A stretch of DNA of 64,000 nucleotides from CAWBRT01 sp963814745 (lineage in GTDB: Bacteria; Acidobacteriota; Terriglobia; Terriglobales; Acidobacteriaceae): positions 124,001-188,000 of the forward strand of contig CAWFEA010000019.1 in the NCBI GenBank assembly GCA_963814745.1, given 5' to 3'. Positions within the stretch are counted from its first letter, which is position 1; the number at the start of each line of letters is the position of its first letter. The notes below the pieces were generated by a model, which had not been told where the DNA came from, ran no database searches, and worked only from the letters and a program-made list of their open reading frames with translations. Below, piece after piece: positions 1-10,980 of the stretch. A program made the position numbers and the translations under genes.

Positions 1-1918
1 CAGCAACTGGCGCGTCGCTTCATCCGCCGGGTGAAGCCGTTCGTCTACCGCGGCGAGATCAATTTTCGCGCCATCGAAACCGCTCTGGACTCGCTGCATA
101 AGATCAAGAAGCGCTACCGGCGCGGTATGGCCGGCCGGCGGCTGGGCTCGGCCATCGATGTCAAGATTGACCGCGGCGGGATCCGCGATATCGAGTTTCT
201 GGTGCAGTGTCTGCAGCGCGTCTATGGCGGCGCGGAGCCGTGGCTGCACTCGGGCGGAACATTGTTCTCGCTGCAGAAGCTGCATGATAAGGGACACCTC
301 GGCGGCAACGACTTCCATATTTTGAGCACCACCTACACCTTTCTTCGCGAGGTGGAACATCGGCTGCAAATCTGGCTGGGCCAACAGACGCATACTCTGC
401 CCGCTGACGAATGGCGATTGCAGGCAATCGAGCGTTCGCTGGTTGACGAGGCCCCGGATCGCGAACCGCTGCCGCTCGCCGCGATGGTTCGCGAGCACAT
501 GGAAAGCGTCGCCGTCATCTATGAGCGCATCGTTCATCAGCAGAAAACGGTGCAGCGGACGGCGGCTTCGCCGGCGGAAGATCGTTCCGCAGCTCCCCTC
601 CATTGGGCGGAACAGAGCGACGCGCAGATTCTGGCGCGCCTTTCGATCGATTCTGCCGACCTGTTTGCCACCGCCTCCAGCCTGCCCGTTGGTTCGCGGG
701 CAGGGCGCAACTTTCTGCGTGTTATCAGTGCGTCGATCAGCGAAGACGGACGTTACGCGGCGCTGCTGAAGCACGCATCGCTCGTGGAACGCGCCGTGCC
801 TGTTCTCGCTGCCAGCCGCCTCGTCACCGATTCCCTGATCCGTCATCCGGAAGACATCGTCGAAGTGGCATTTGTGGAATCCCCACCCGAGTTGCTGACC
901 GATACCGCCGAGCCTCCGGCGCCGGGCACTCAGTCGGCTCTGATGGCCGAGCTTCGTTCGCGGTACCGGCGCCAGGTGATCCGGAGCTGTATGCGTGACT
1001 TCCTGTGCCCGCAACCGGTATGGCAATCCCTGCGCGAGCTGACCGCCGCCGCCGATGCGGCGATAGTCACGGCCTTGTCGGCTTCCGGCGCGCCGGAGGA
1101 ACTGGCCGTCTTCGCCCTGGGACGCCTCGGCACCGCTGAATTTGATGTCTTCTCAGACGCCGACCTGATGATTGTGCGCGGCGAGGAGGCTTCTGCGGAA
1201 CGCGCCGCCGCTGCCGCCGCCGCGATTGTGACCCTGCTCAGCTCCTACACCAGCGACGGCATTGTCTTCACCGTTGACTTGCGCCTGCGCCCGCACGGCA
1301 GGCAGGGAGAGGTGACGACCACCCCATTGCACCTCATGCAATACTTCCGCAGCGAGGCCGAGCCATGGGAAGCGCTTTCCTACACCAAGCTGCGCCACGT
1401 CGCCGGCTCTCCCGCCATCGCCGCCGAGGTTTTTGAGGCTACCGGGGAGCTGCACCGGCGCTTTGCCGCCATGCCATCGTTTCGCCGGCAAGTGCGGGAG
1501 ATGCGGTTGCGCCTGGAAACAAGCGTGGCTAACGCGCATGATTTCAAGAAGGGATGGGGGCGGCTTCTACGACATCGATTTCCTGGCCTCGACCCTGACG
1601 GTTGAACGGTCGGCAGCCGTGCCCGCGGCCGACATTGTGGCGCGCCTGGCGGCCCTGAAGGAGGCTGGCGTACTGCGCGGTTCCGAAGCCTCCGCGCTTA
1701 CCCGCGCCGCCGGGTTTCTGCGAACCCTGGAACACTGCCTCCGCATGGTCCACGGCTCGGCGCGGAAGACGCTGCCCGCCTATGAACCGGACCTGGAGGC
1801 TATGGGCAAGCTGATGCGCGCAACTTTAGGCCGCGAACTCAGGGAGCCGTTGCCGGAGGCGCTGGAAAAAACCACGATTGCGGTCCGGGCAATTTTTGAA
1901 CGCATTTTGGTGGTGTAG
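1..1918 (+). CDS. glnE: GlnE, glutamine synthetase adenylyltransferase (5' partial, frameshifted)
   Basis: Bifunctional enzyme that adenylylates and deadenylylates glutamine synthetase in response to nitrogen status. The frame is open from base 1, so the N-terminus lies outside the window. What is seen is the end of the first half (a GGIRDIEFLVQ motif), then the second nucleotidyltransferase domain (ALGRLGTAEFDVFSDADLM, then VDLRLRPHGRQG), then the second DIEF-type motif GGFYDIDFLAS and the C-terminal helical tail. The frame breaks at about 1552-1560 in a GGGGG run: the upstream frame ends at 1605 and the downstream frame runs to the stop at 1918. Dropping one G gives K-K-G-W-G-G-F-Y-D-I-D-F, which matches the family spacing, and 1917 nt (639 codons). 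An assembly error is more likely than a real pseudogene. Confidence 0.88.
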
Positions 1919-2095
1919 TTTGCCTGTTCAGGTGATAAAGTTTGATAATCTGGGTGGCAACGGATTTTCTGGTCAATCCATATAGATCTCGGCCTTTGCT
2001 TTGAAACTGTGGCGCCTCCTCGCTGTCCGGGGCGGCAGCGATTTTCAGCCGATATCTCTTAACTCACGTTGTTTACGTTATTTCGGAGGGTGGAA

Positions 2096-3526
2096 ATGTC
2101 CAAATCGTCGTACAACGGTGTTCGCTTGCCGTTCACGGGTGAACCGATTACTTACAGCAATGGCAAGCTTGTGATTCCAGACCAGCCCTTCATTCCCTTC
2201 ATCGAAGGGGATGGAACCGGCCGCGACATCTGGAAGGCTTCTGTGCGCGTCTTTGACGCCGCGGTTGAAACCGCCTATCAGGGCAAGCGCAAGATTTCCT
2301 GGTACGAGGTTTTCGCCGGCGAAAAAGCCATGGAAAAATTCAAGACCTGGTTGCCGGACGAGACCGTCGAGGCTTTCCGCGATCTGCGCGTCGGCATCAA
2401 AGGCCCGTTGACTACCCCGATCGGCGGCGGCTTTCGTTCTCTGAACGTTGCCCTTCGCCAGATCCTCGATCTCTACGCCTGCGTTCGCCCGGTAAAGTAC
2501 TACCAGGGCATTCCGTCGCCGGTGAAGAATCCCGAGCGCATGAATGTCGTCATCTTCCGCGAGAACACCGAAGACGTATATGCCGGCATCGAGTGGAAAG
2601 AGGGAACTCCGGAATGCAAGAAGCTGATCGATTATCTGAATTCGGTCATGCTCGCCGGCGGCAAAAAACAGATTCGCACCGACTCCGGCATCGGCATTAA
2701 ACCCATCTCGATTACCGGCACCAAGCGTCTGGTGCGCAAAGCCATCGAGTATGCCATCGCCAAGCAGCTCAAGACCGTAACCCTGGTGCACAAGGGCAAT
2801 ATCCAGAAGTTCACCGAGGGTGCTTTCCGCGAGTGGGGCTACGAACTGGCGACCCAGGAGTTCCGCGCCCAGACCGTCACCGAGCGTGAGAGCTGGATTC
2901 TGGACAACAAAGACAAGAACCCCGGGCTTTCGGTCGAGCAGAACGCGGCCATGGTCGAGCCGGGTCTGGAATTCGCGTCCGAGGATTTCCGGCGCGCCCT
3001 GTTCGCCGAAGTCAAGGGTGTGCTGGATGCAATCTATGCCACCCACGGCAAGGGAGTCTGGAAGTTGAAGATCCTGGTCAACGATCGCATTGCCGATTCG
3101 ATCTTCCAGCAGGTAGTCACGCGCGCCGACGAATACTCCGTGCTGGCGTGCCCGAACCTGAATGGCGACTACATCTCCGACGCCTGCGCCGCCCAGGTCG
3201 GCGGCCTCGGAATCGCTCCCGGCGCTAACATCAGCGACGAGTACGCCATCTTCGAAGCCACTCACGGCACCGCTCCGAAGTACGCGGACAAAGACGTCAT
3301 CAATCCCGGTTCGGTAATCCTCTCCGGCGTCATGATGCTCGATCACATGGGTTGGACCGAAGCCGCCCGGATCATTGAAGACAGCCTGGAGCGCACCATC
3401 CAGCAGAAGAAGGTCACCTATGACTTCGCCCGCTTGATGGCAGACGCAACCAAGGTAAAGACCAGCGAGTTTGCGACCTGCATGATCGAAAACATGAAGG
3501 TTCGCGCCTCATCCGCCGGCCGCTAA
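2096..3526 (+). CDS. icd: isocitrate dehydrogenase (NADP type)
   Basis: TCA-cycle enzyme that converts isocitrate to 2-oxoglutarate and CO2. The 476-residue protein is full length for the bacterial homodimeric NADP-dependent family. It contains the NVVIFRENTEDVYAGIEW stretch that holds substrate-binding residues, the VHKGNIQKFTEGAF segment, and the C-terminal ATHGTAPKYADKDVINPGS nucleotide-binding region. The start is set at the ATG at 2096 because GGAGGG (2085-2090) precedes it at good spacing; an in-frame TTG at 2069 would add nine unlikely residues. mdh follows in the same direction, so two TCA genes are clustered. A long antisense reading frame covers this gene and is taken as a GC-rich shadow. 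Confidence 0.96.
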   Translation: MSKSSYNGVRLPFTGEPITYSNGKLVIPDQPFIPFIEGDGTGRDIWKASVRVFDAAVETAYQGKRKISWYEVFAGEKAMEKFKTWLPDETVEAFRDLRVGIKGPLTTPIGGGFRSLNVALRQILDLYACVRPVKYYQGIPSPVKNPERMNVVIFRENTEDVYAGIEWKEGTPECKKLIDYLNSVMLAGGKKQIRTDSGIGIKPISITGTKRLVRKAIEYAIAKQLKTVTLVHKGNIQKFTEGAFREWGYELATQEFRAQTVTERESWILDNKDKNPGLSVEQNAAMVEPGLEFASEDFRRALFAEVKGVLDAIYATHGKGVWKLKILVNDRIADSIFQQVVTRADEYSVLACPNLNGDYISDACAAQVGGLGIAPGANISDEYAIFEATHGTAPKYADKDVINPGSVILSGVMMLDHMGWTEAARIIEDSLERTIQQKKVTYDFARLMADATKVKTSEFATCMIENMKVRASSAGR

Positions 3527-3533
3527 GGCCTGC

Positions 3534-3561
3534 CCGGCAAGCCGGATATCAGGCTTGCCGG
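3534..3561 (+). terminator. hairpin after icd, possible terminator or processing site
   Basis: Perfect 10-bp stem (CCGGCAAGCC with GGCTTGCCGG) and an 8-nt loop, eight bases after the icd stop. The downstream run is only moderately T-rich, so it could be a weak terminator or an mRNA-stabilising hairpin between icd and mdh. Confidence 0.45.
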
Positions 3562-3670
3562 AATCTGTGTATTCTCTTGCTGGACCGGTGCGTCGTCTTT
3601 TGCGTGGCGCACCGCTAAATTTAAAAATGCTTTATATCTCGCCCCGAGGCGAAAGTGGAAAGGAAGCCGC

Positions 3671-4597
3671 ATGCGCAAGAAAGTAACCGTCGTAGGCGCT
3701 GGCAATGTGGGGGCCACTTCTGCTCATTGGATCGCCGCCGCAGAGCTGGCCGATGTGGTCTTGATCGATGTCATTGAGGGCATTCCGCAGGGCAAGGGAC
3801 TGGACCTGCTCGAGGCGATGCCGGTCGAAGGAAGCGATTCCTTCGTTATGGGCACCAATAACTACGCGGATACCGCCAACTCCGATATCGTCGTCATTAC
3901 CGCCGGTATCCCGCGCAAACCGGGCATGAGTCGCGACGACCTGCTGAACACCAACTACAAGATCATGCAGGATGTGGTCGGCAATGTCGTCAAGTATTCG
4001 CCCAATTCCATCATCATCGTCGTTTCCAACCCGCTGGACGCCATGGCGCAGGCTGCCTACAAGCTCAGCGGCTTCTCGCGCAATCGCGTCATCGGCATGG
4101 CCGGGGTGCTCGATAGCGCCCGTTTCTGCGCCTTCATCGCGCAGGAACTCAACGTCAGCGTCGAAAACGTGACTGCCTTCGTGCTCGGCGGCCACGGCGA
4201 CACCATGGTTCCGCTCACTCGTTACTCGACCGTCGCCGGCATCCCGGTCACTGCCCTGATCGAGAAGGAAAAGCTGGACAAGATCGTTCAGCGCACCCGT
4301 GACGGCGGCGCCGAAATCGTCAAGCTGCTCAAGACCGGCAGCGCCTTCTATGCTCCCGGACGCGCGGTGCTGGAGATGTGCACGGCCATCCTCAAGGACA
4401 AAAAGAAAATTCTGCCTTGCGCCGCATACCTCGAAGGCGAGTATGGCATCAGCGGCCTGTTCATGGGCGTGCCGACAAAACTGGGAGCCAACGGCATCGA
4501 GCAGATCATCGAAATCAAGCTGACGGATGAGGAGAGCGCCGCCTTGAAAAAGAGCGGAAACGCAGTAAAGGAGCTGGTCGCCATCATCGGATGCTGA
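3671..4597 (+). CDS. mdh: malate dehydrogenase (LDH-like)
   Basis: NAD-dependent interconversion of malate and oxaloacetate in the TCA cycle. The 308-residue protein starts with the Rossmann fingerprint VTVVGAGNVGATSA. It has the mobile-loop segment ITAGIPRKPGMSRDDLL with the substrate-binding arginines, the VSNPLDAMAQ motif, and the catalytic histidine in VLGGHGDTMVPL. Length and motifs match the lactate-dehydrogenase-like malate dehydrogenases common in Acidobacteria. The ATG at 3671 is preceded by GGAAAGGAAG, a good ribosome binding site. It lies 144 bp downstream of icd. Confidence 0.96.
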   Translation: MRKKVTVVGAGNVGATSAHWIAAAELADVVLIDVIEGIPQGKGLDLLEAMPVEGSDSFVMGTNNYADTANSDIVVITAGIPRKPGMSRDDLLNTNYKIMQDVVGNVVKYSPNSIIIVVSNPLDAMAQAAYKLSGFSRNRVIGMAGVLDSARFCAFIAQELNVSVENVTAFVLGGHGDTMVPLTRYSTVAGIPVTALIEKEKLDKIVQRTRDGGAEIVKLLKTGSAFYAPGRAVLEMCTAILKDKKKILPCAAYLEGEYGISGLFMGVPTKLGANGIEQIIEIKLTDEESAALKKSGNAVKELVAIIGC

Positions 4598-4630
4598 TTC
4601 TCTCTGACGGCCATACGGAATTGTAAGCCG

Positions 4631-4680
4631 GTGCCCCACGTTCGCCCCGCGGTTGGGCTAACGTGGGGTAGTTTCTTTTC
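4631..4680. repeat. palindromic repeat, GTGCCCCA...TGGGGTAGTTTCTT family
   Basis: Arms CCCCACGTT (4634-4642) and AACGTGGGG (4660-4668) are followed by TAGTTTCTTTTC. The conserved outer part GTGCCCCA/TGGGGTAGTTTCTT recurs at about 22100, 22346, 23434, 24454, 34411 and 59190-59280, but the inner arm sequence differs between copies. It lies between convergent mdh and the gene at 4711 and could act as a terminator for mdh. Confidence 0.6.
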
Positions 4681-4710
4681 GATACTAAACAGCGGGCGGA
4701 TCCTGTCGAC

Positions 4711-5289
4711 TTACCCCATAAACCGCTCCACGTCGCTGCCCACCGCCGGCGATTGCCGTAGCTCGGAATCGTCCACAATACGTTCCAGAATGGTCTCGCG
4801 AATTAACTTCAGATCGTATCGATTGACGATAAAGACTTCCGGGCTGTATAGAATGTCCCACTTTTTATCGCGCAGCAGTTGCTCGAGGCCGGCAGGCGTT
4901 GCCACCGTATACGTGTTCTCGAACAGGGCTCCGGTCTGCTTGAAGTACACCTCTACGGTCAGGTCGTCGGCAAACCTCAGGGGATCGGTCGGGCCGCTGA
5001 CGGCGTCGAAGGTGTCGAAATACAGCTTCTTCAAGACCACGGGGCCGAAGTCCATCTCCGGATGAATCGGAGCGTTTGGGTCCGGAACGGCATCGCGCGG
5101 AAGAATAACGGCGTGGGTCGGCGGCGCCTCATGCTCGGTCAGGGTAGGGTCATGCGCGCTGCTCTCCGCGCGCGCCGAAATCCACCGGCCCAGCAGAAAC
5201 AACGCGATCAGCGCCGCCGCCATCACCAGCAGCTTGCCGCTCTCGTTCATCCCCGCGGCCGGCTTCCATGCTTGCACTGCAAACCACAT
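4711..5289 (-). CDS. hypothetical membrane-anchored protein
   Basis: 192-residue protein that I do not recognise. It has one predicted membrane segment near the N-terminus (KLLVMAAALIALFLLGRW). This is followed by a short Pro/His-rich linker and a soluble domain with conserved-looking FGPVVLKKLYFDTFDAV and ILYSPEVFIVNRYDLKLIRETIL stretches. The topology suggests a cytoplasmic N-terminus with the domain outside the membrane. It is read in the same direction as the cyclophilin at 5300, ten bases downstream of that gene's stop, so the two are probably co-transcribed. The start could instead be the internal ATG at 5250 (MNESGKLL), which would leave the membrane segment closer to the N-terminus. 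Confidence 0.7.
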   Translation of the reverse strand: MWFAVQAWKPAAGMNESGKLLVMAAALIALFLLGRWISARAESSAHDPTLTEHEAPPTHAVILPRDAVPDPNAPIHPEMDFGPVVLKKLYFDTFDAVSGPTDPLRFADDLTVEVYFKQTGALFENTYTVATPAGLEQLLRDKKWDILYSPEVFIVNRYDLKLIRETILERIVDDSELRQSPAVGSDVERFMG

Positions 5290-5299
5290 GCGCGCGCCC

Positions 5300-5827
5300 T
5301 CAGACGCGTTCGATCTTTACCAGCTCCAGGACAACTTCTTTTCTCGGTTTGTCCTGCGGACCCCGCGCCACGTTCGCGATCTTGTCGGCGATCTCCTGGC
5401 CCTCCACCACTTCACCGAAGATGGTGTGATTGCCGGTGAGCCACGGCGTGGGCGCGACCGTGATAAAAAATTGCGAACCGTTGGTATTGGGGCCGGAATT
5501 CGCCATGGCCAGCTTTCCCGGCTTATCGAACTTGTGGGGCGACCCCTTGGTTTCGTCCTCAAACTTGTAGCCCGGGCCGCCGTAGCCGGTGCCCGTGGGA
5601 TCGCCCGCCTGGATCATGAAGTTCGGAATGACCCGATGAAAAATCGTGCCATCGTAGAGCCTGTCGCTCGTTTTTTTCTTGGTTGCCGGATGAGTCCACT
5701 CGCGTTTGCCTTCAGCCAGCTCGATAAAATTGGCGACCGTCTTGGGCGCGTCGCCTTCGAATAACCGGCAAACCACCGTGCCCTCGCTGGTTTGCAGCGT
5801 GGCATATACTCCCGATTCTCGTGCCAT
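5300..5827 (-). CDS. ppiB: cytoplasmic cyclophilin, peptidyl-prolyl cis-trans isomerase
   Basis: Cyclophilin-type prolyl isomerase that assists protein folding. The 175-residue product lacks a signal peptide, so it is predicted cytoplasmic. Family hallmarks are FHRVIPNFMIQAGDP (catalytic Arg and the FMIQ core), AMANSGPNTNGSQFFIT and HTIFGEVVEG. The ATG at 5827 (MARESGVYA) is preferred over the upstream start at 5866, because GGAG lies about nine bases ahead of it and the extra 13 residues do not look like a cyclophilin N-terminus. A second, exported cyclophilin lies immediately upstream at 6012-6605, so the two form a tandem pair. Confidence 0.92.
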   Translation of the reverse strand: MARESGVYATLQTSEGTVVCRLFEGDAPKTVANFIELAEGKREWTHPATKKKTSDRLYDGTIFHRVIPNFMIQAGDPTGTGYGGPGYKFEDETKGSPHKFDKPGKLAMANSGPNTNGSQFFITVAPTPWLTGNHTIFGEVVEGQEIADKIANVARGPQDKPRKEVVLELVKIERV

Positions 5828-6011
5828 TCTTGAAGCTCCATGGGTCGGAGACCGCAGTGCCTGCAATCCCCCGGTAAGTGGGCGCCAACCGGCGCCCTAA
5901 CCAGCCTATCAACTTTCCGGCGGAGAAGCGCAACCGGAAGCCATGTTGACACCGGTTGTCCTGGTTCGGCCGGAGTTCGTTGGTTCGAACAACTCGCGTT
6001 TCACGAAGCCG

Positions 6012-6605
6012 TTACTTTTTGGCCTTCGCCTCTACAATCTGAATGTGTTTGATCGTCACCGGCGTGTTGGGTTTGTCTTGAGGTCCGCGAGCAACCCGCG
6101 CAATCGCCTTCACCACCGCCAGGTCTTCACACTGTCCGAAGATCGTATACCCGCGATTCAGGCTGGGGTAGGGAACTTCGGTGATAAAGAACTGCGAGCC
6201 GTTGGTATCCGGCCCCGCGTTGGCGTACGCCAGGCGTCCGGGCCGGTCGAAGCTGAGATCGGCGCTGGTTTCGTTCTTGAATTTGTATCCGGGGTCACCC
6301 GTGCCGTTCCCCCTGGGATCGCCGCCCTGAATCATGAAGTTCGGAATCACCCGATGAAATGTCGTGCCGTCGTAGAGCGGCACGCCCTGCTTCTTGGCGC
6401 CGCTCCGCGGATCGGTCCACTCTGTCTTGCCGGTGGCGAGTCCGATGAAGTTCGCCACGCCAATGGGCGCCTTGTCGGGGAACAGCGTGCAATGGATGTT
6501 GCCCATGCTGGTTTCAATGACGGCCTGCGGTTGATTGCCCTTGCTCTGAGCGAAGCAGGACAACGCAAAGCACAACCCCACTGCCGCGAACATCGTTTTT
6601 CGCAT
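6012..6605 (-). CDS. exported cyclophilin, peptidyl-prolyl cis-trans isomerase
   Basis: Second cyclophilin, 197 residues, with an N-terminal signal peptide (MRKTMFAAVGLCFALSCFAQS), so it probably acts in the periplasm on exported proteins. It contains FHRVIPNFMIQGGDP, YANAGPDTNGSQFFIT and YTIFGQCEDL, matching the isomerase core. The ATG at 6605 is chosen because AAGGAGG lies directly upstream and it puts the hydrophobic signal at the very N-terminus. It is a paralog of the adjacent cytoplasmic enzyme and shares the charged TxKTEWTDPR-type insertion before the RLYDGTxFHR segment. Confidence 0.92.
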   Translation of the reverse strand: MRKTMFAAVGLCFALSCFAQSKGNQPQAVIETSMGNIHCTLFPDKAPIGVANFIGLATGKTEWTDPRSGAKKQGVPLYDGTTFHRVIPNFMIQGGDPRGNGTGDPGYKFKNETSADLSFDRPGRLAYANAGPDTNGSQFFITEVPYPSLNRGYTIFGQCEDLAVVKAIARVARGPQDKPNTPVTIKHIQIVEAKAKK

Positions 6606-6724
6606 TCGTGCCTCCTTGGCTTTCAGCTTATTGCTCCTGGCGGTTTGCCTTCGCATCGGTCAGGCGGCGAGAATCGAAGTTGCTGTGGATTGCGCCCGCC
6701 AACCGCGCGCTTGCGGACCTGACA

Positions 6725-6758
6725 CAAAAGGCGATGCGCCCTGCGGTGACGCATCGCC
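6725..6758 (-). terminator. rho-independent terminator for the gene at 6779
   Basis: On the minus strand a 9-bp perfect stem (GGCGATGCG with CGCATCGCC) and 11-nt loop are followed by TTTTGTGT. It sits just downstream of the stop at 6779, separating this gene from the cyclophilins. Confidence 0.7.
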
Positions 6759-6778
6759 CTCTATCATAACTCAGGCGT

Positions 6779-7495
6779 TCAGTTGGTTTCTTCTTTCAAG
6801 AACTCTTCCTGCTTGCGGCTGGCGGCCCATTCCTCGTACTTGTCGGAAACCATTATGTGATAGCAAGCCTGCCGCCGCTCCTCGGCCGCCTCCACCAAGC
6901 CTTGCTGCTGTAACTCCAGCACGTACTTGTCAAACCATCGCCGTTCCCGAGGCAGCATCGGTGCCTTGCCAAAATCGACCGCGATGCCCGCCAGGTGCGA
7001 GGAGGTAATATCGCCCTCGGCGGGTGCCGCGTTCCCGTTGCGCCGCCGCAACCGATGTTGTTGCTCGACGGTGCGGACCAGTGACGTGACCCAGAGTGGC
7101 TTCTTAAACTCACGATAAAACGCTTCGGAAATATCGTCGAGGAACTCCCGCGTCCATCTCCGGCAGTAGCGGCGAGTGGCGTCCAGGCGCGGCGAGATGC
7201 GCAATGCGGGGCTATCGGTGACCACGACGAGTTCGTCGCGGACCTCCAGGCTCAGCAACTCCTCATCGTCGGCGATGCGTGGCAGTTGCAGCTCGTCGAT
7301 AACTTCGTTTTGTCGAACCATGGACTCGTGCGAGCCCTTGAGCACCGGATTCCAGTAGACATGGCGCAGGTGACGCCGCGTCACCTTTTGCCGCTTCACC
7401 GGAGTGCGGCTATGCAGAGCGAAGAGATTCGTGGAAGCCGCCACGCACAAAAAAAAGACTACCGACAGGCCAAAGAATCTAGACAATAAGCGCAA
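6779..7495 (-). CDS. secreted DUF5715/peptidase M15-like protein
   Basis: 238-residue exported protein with an N-terminal signal segment (FFGLSVVFFLCVAASTNLFA). The C-terminal half carries a peptidase-M15-like metal site, SSHLAGIAVDFG (the SxHxxGxAxD pattern) followed by CYHIMVS, as in D-Ala-D-Ala carboxypeptidases. The overall layout resembles the DUF5715 family seen in Acidobacteria. A role in peptidoglycan trimming or endolysin-like cleavage is inferred, not shown. The only available start at the front of the frame is a TTG (7495), with AGGG upstream. It ends before a strong terminator. Confidence 0.75.
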   Translation of the reverse strand: MRLLSRFFGLSVVFFLCVAASTNLFALHSRTPVKRQKVTRRHLRHVYWNPVLKGSHESMVRQNEVIDELQLPRIADDEELLSLEVRDELVVVTDSPALRISPRLDATRRYCRRWTREFLDDISEAFYREFKKPLWVTSLVRTVEQQHRLRRRNGNAAPAEGDITSSHLAGIAVDFGKAPMLPRERRWFDKYVLELQQQGLVEAAEERRQACYHIMVSDKYEEWAASRKQEEFLKEETN

Positions 7496-7720
7496 AGTCG
7501 TACCCTAATCCCACTTCTTTGGATGAAAGCCACGTTAAAAGTGTAACCTGGAATCGAAGATTCTGGCCGGAGTTTCTCGCGCAAATCGAAATAATCACAT
7601 TACTTAAGTGCTTATCTCAAAGTGTTCTAGAGCGAAACCCTGAGCTCTGGCGAAGGCCGCGCCGATGCCAAGAGAGGAAGCCGGAGCCGCGCGGGCGGCT
7701 TCCGGCTCACCGCGACGCGA

Positions 7721-8250
7721 TTACGTTCTGAAGAAGTCGAGGATGGCTTTCTTCATCACCTGCCGCCCAACGTCGGCAATCGAGGTCGTCAGCGGAATCT
7801 GCTTTGGGCACACCTCCAGGCAGTTCTGTGCGTAGCCGCACTCCTGGATGCCGCCGTCGCCCATCAGGGCCGCCAGACGCTCGCTTTCGAGTGCCTTGCC
7901 GGTGGGATGGGTATTGAACAGCCGTACCTGCGAGATCGTCGCCGCCCCGACGAACCCCGTCTTCTCGTTGAATTGCGGGCATGCCTCCATGCAGCAGCAA
8001 CAGGAGATACAGCGCGACAAAGGATGACTGGTATAAAGCCAGTTTCCCATCCAGGGATATTCGGCAACGTTGCCTTCCCCGCGATACCAGATGTAGATCC
8101 CGTAAAGTGCGTGGTAGGCAAGCGGAATGTAGATGAAGAACAATTCCAGCAAAAAGGTGAAGGGAAGTCCGGTTAGAAACTTCACCTGCTCTGCGTACGC
8201 CTGCGGCCCGTTTGTGGCAAATGCATTGGAATCGGGATTCCGCGTCAGAA
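7721..8250 (-). pseudogene. fused remnant: SdhC N-terminal part joined to SdhB C-terminal part
   Basis: The reading frame contains about 65 residues of a succinate dehydrogenase cytochrome b (SNAFATNGPQAYAEQ, then LTGLPFTFLLELFFIYIPLA, then YPWMGNWLYT). At about 8029 it changes abruptly to the last 100 residues of an SdhB iron-sulfur subunit (SHPLSRCISCCCCMEACPQ ... CLEVCPKQIPL). SdhA and the missing parts of both subunits are absent, so about 3 kb appears deleted. The frame also lacks a normal SdhC start: upstream it simply runs back to the stop codon of the intact sdhB at 8288. It differs in sequence from the intact sdh operon next door. It is either a deletion scar of the original sdhCAB operon or an assembly chimera. 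Confidence 0.75.
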
Positions 8251-8287
8251 AATTGATAACCGGCCGGCAGTTTATGCTACCTATCCT

Positions 8288-9052
8288 TTAAAATAGGGAC
8301 TTCAGGTACTCCCTGTTAAGACGGGCGATGAACTTTACACTAATCCCCTTGGGGCACGCTGCCTGGCACTCGTAGTGGTTGGAGCAGTTTCCGAAGCCGC
8401 AGTCTTGCATCTCCTTGAGCATGTTGGCGACCCGTTCGGCCGCCTCGACCTGCCCCTGCGGCAGAGCCGCGAACTGGGAGACTTTGGCCCCCGTGAACAG
8501 CATTGCCGAGCCGTTCGGGCAGGCCGCCACGCACGCCCCGCATCCGATGCATTCGGCCGCATCCATTGCGTATTCGGCGTCAGGCCTGGGGATGGGGATC
8601 GCGTTGGCGTCGGGGGTCCCGCCTGTATGCACGGAAGTGTAACCGCCGGCCTGGATGATCCTGTCGAGTGCGCCACGGTTCACCATCAGGTCTTTAATGA
8701 TAGGGAACGCTCTGGCGCGCCACGGCTCGATGTAGATCGTGTCGCCGTCCTTGAACAGCCGCATGTGGAGCTGGCAGACAGTGGTCCGTTCGTGCCCGCC
8801 GTGGGGGACGCCGTTGATGACCTGCGAACAGACCCCGCAGATTCCTTCCCGGCAATCATGGTCGAAGACGATCGGCTCCTTGCCTTCCTTTATCAGTTCC
8901 TCGTTTACCACGTCGAGCATCTCAAGGAAAGAATGGTGGTCGGTTATGTTTTTCGCGATATAGGTTTCGAAGCGGCCAGGTTTGTCCGGTCCCGCCTGCC
9001 TCCAGACGATCAGATTCAGAGTCTTCGTCTTTTCTTCGCTGTGTCCACTCAT
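8288..9052 (-). CDS. sdhB: succinate dehydrogenase/fumarate reductase iron-sulfur subunit
   Basis: 254-residue electron-transfer subunit of complex II. It has the N-terminal 2Fe-2S site (CREGICGVCSQVING ... TTVCQLHM) and two later cysteine clusters for the 4Fe-4S and 3Fe-4S centres (CIGCGACVAACP; CGFGNCSNHYECQAACP). The sequence is of the fumarate-reductase-like type that pairs with a single cytochrome b subunit. It is the last gene of the sdhC-sdhA-sdhB operon, starting five bases after the sdhA stop with AAGGAG inside the end of sdhA. The adjacent remnant contains a different SdhB type. Confidence 0.95.
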   Translation of the reverse strand: MSGHSEEKTKTLNLIVWRQAGPDKPGRFETYIAKNITDHHSFLEMLDVVNEELIKEGKEPIVFDHDCREGICGVCSQVINGVPHGGHERTTVCQLHMRLFKDGDTIYIEPWRARAFPIIKDLMVNRGALDRIIQAGGYTSVHTGGTPDANAIPIPRPDAEYAMDAAECIGCGACVAACPNGSAMLFTGAKVSQFAALPQGQVEAAERVANMLKEMQDCGFGNCSNHYECQAACPKGISVKFIARLNREYLKSLF

Positions 9053-9056
9053 TTTA

Positions 9057-10970
<1,914 letters not shown>

Positions 10971-10980
10971 CTGGAACCCC

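Noticed and set aside
2078..3346. 422-codon open frame antisense to icd
   Set aside because: It mirrors the icd codons (GC-rich third positions) and has no recognisable domain.
3632..4639. 335-codon frame antisense to mdh
   Set aside because: Shadow of mdh; no ribosome binding site or domain.
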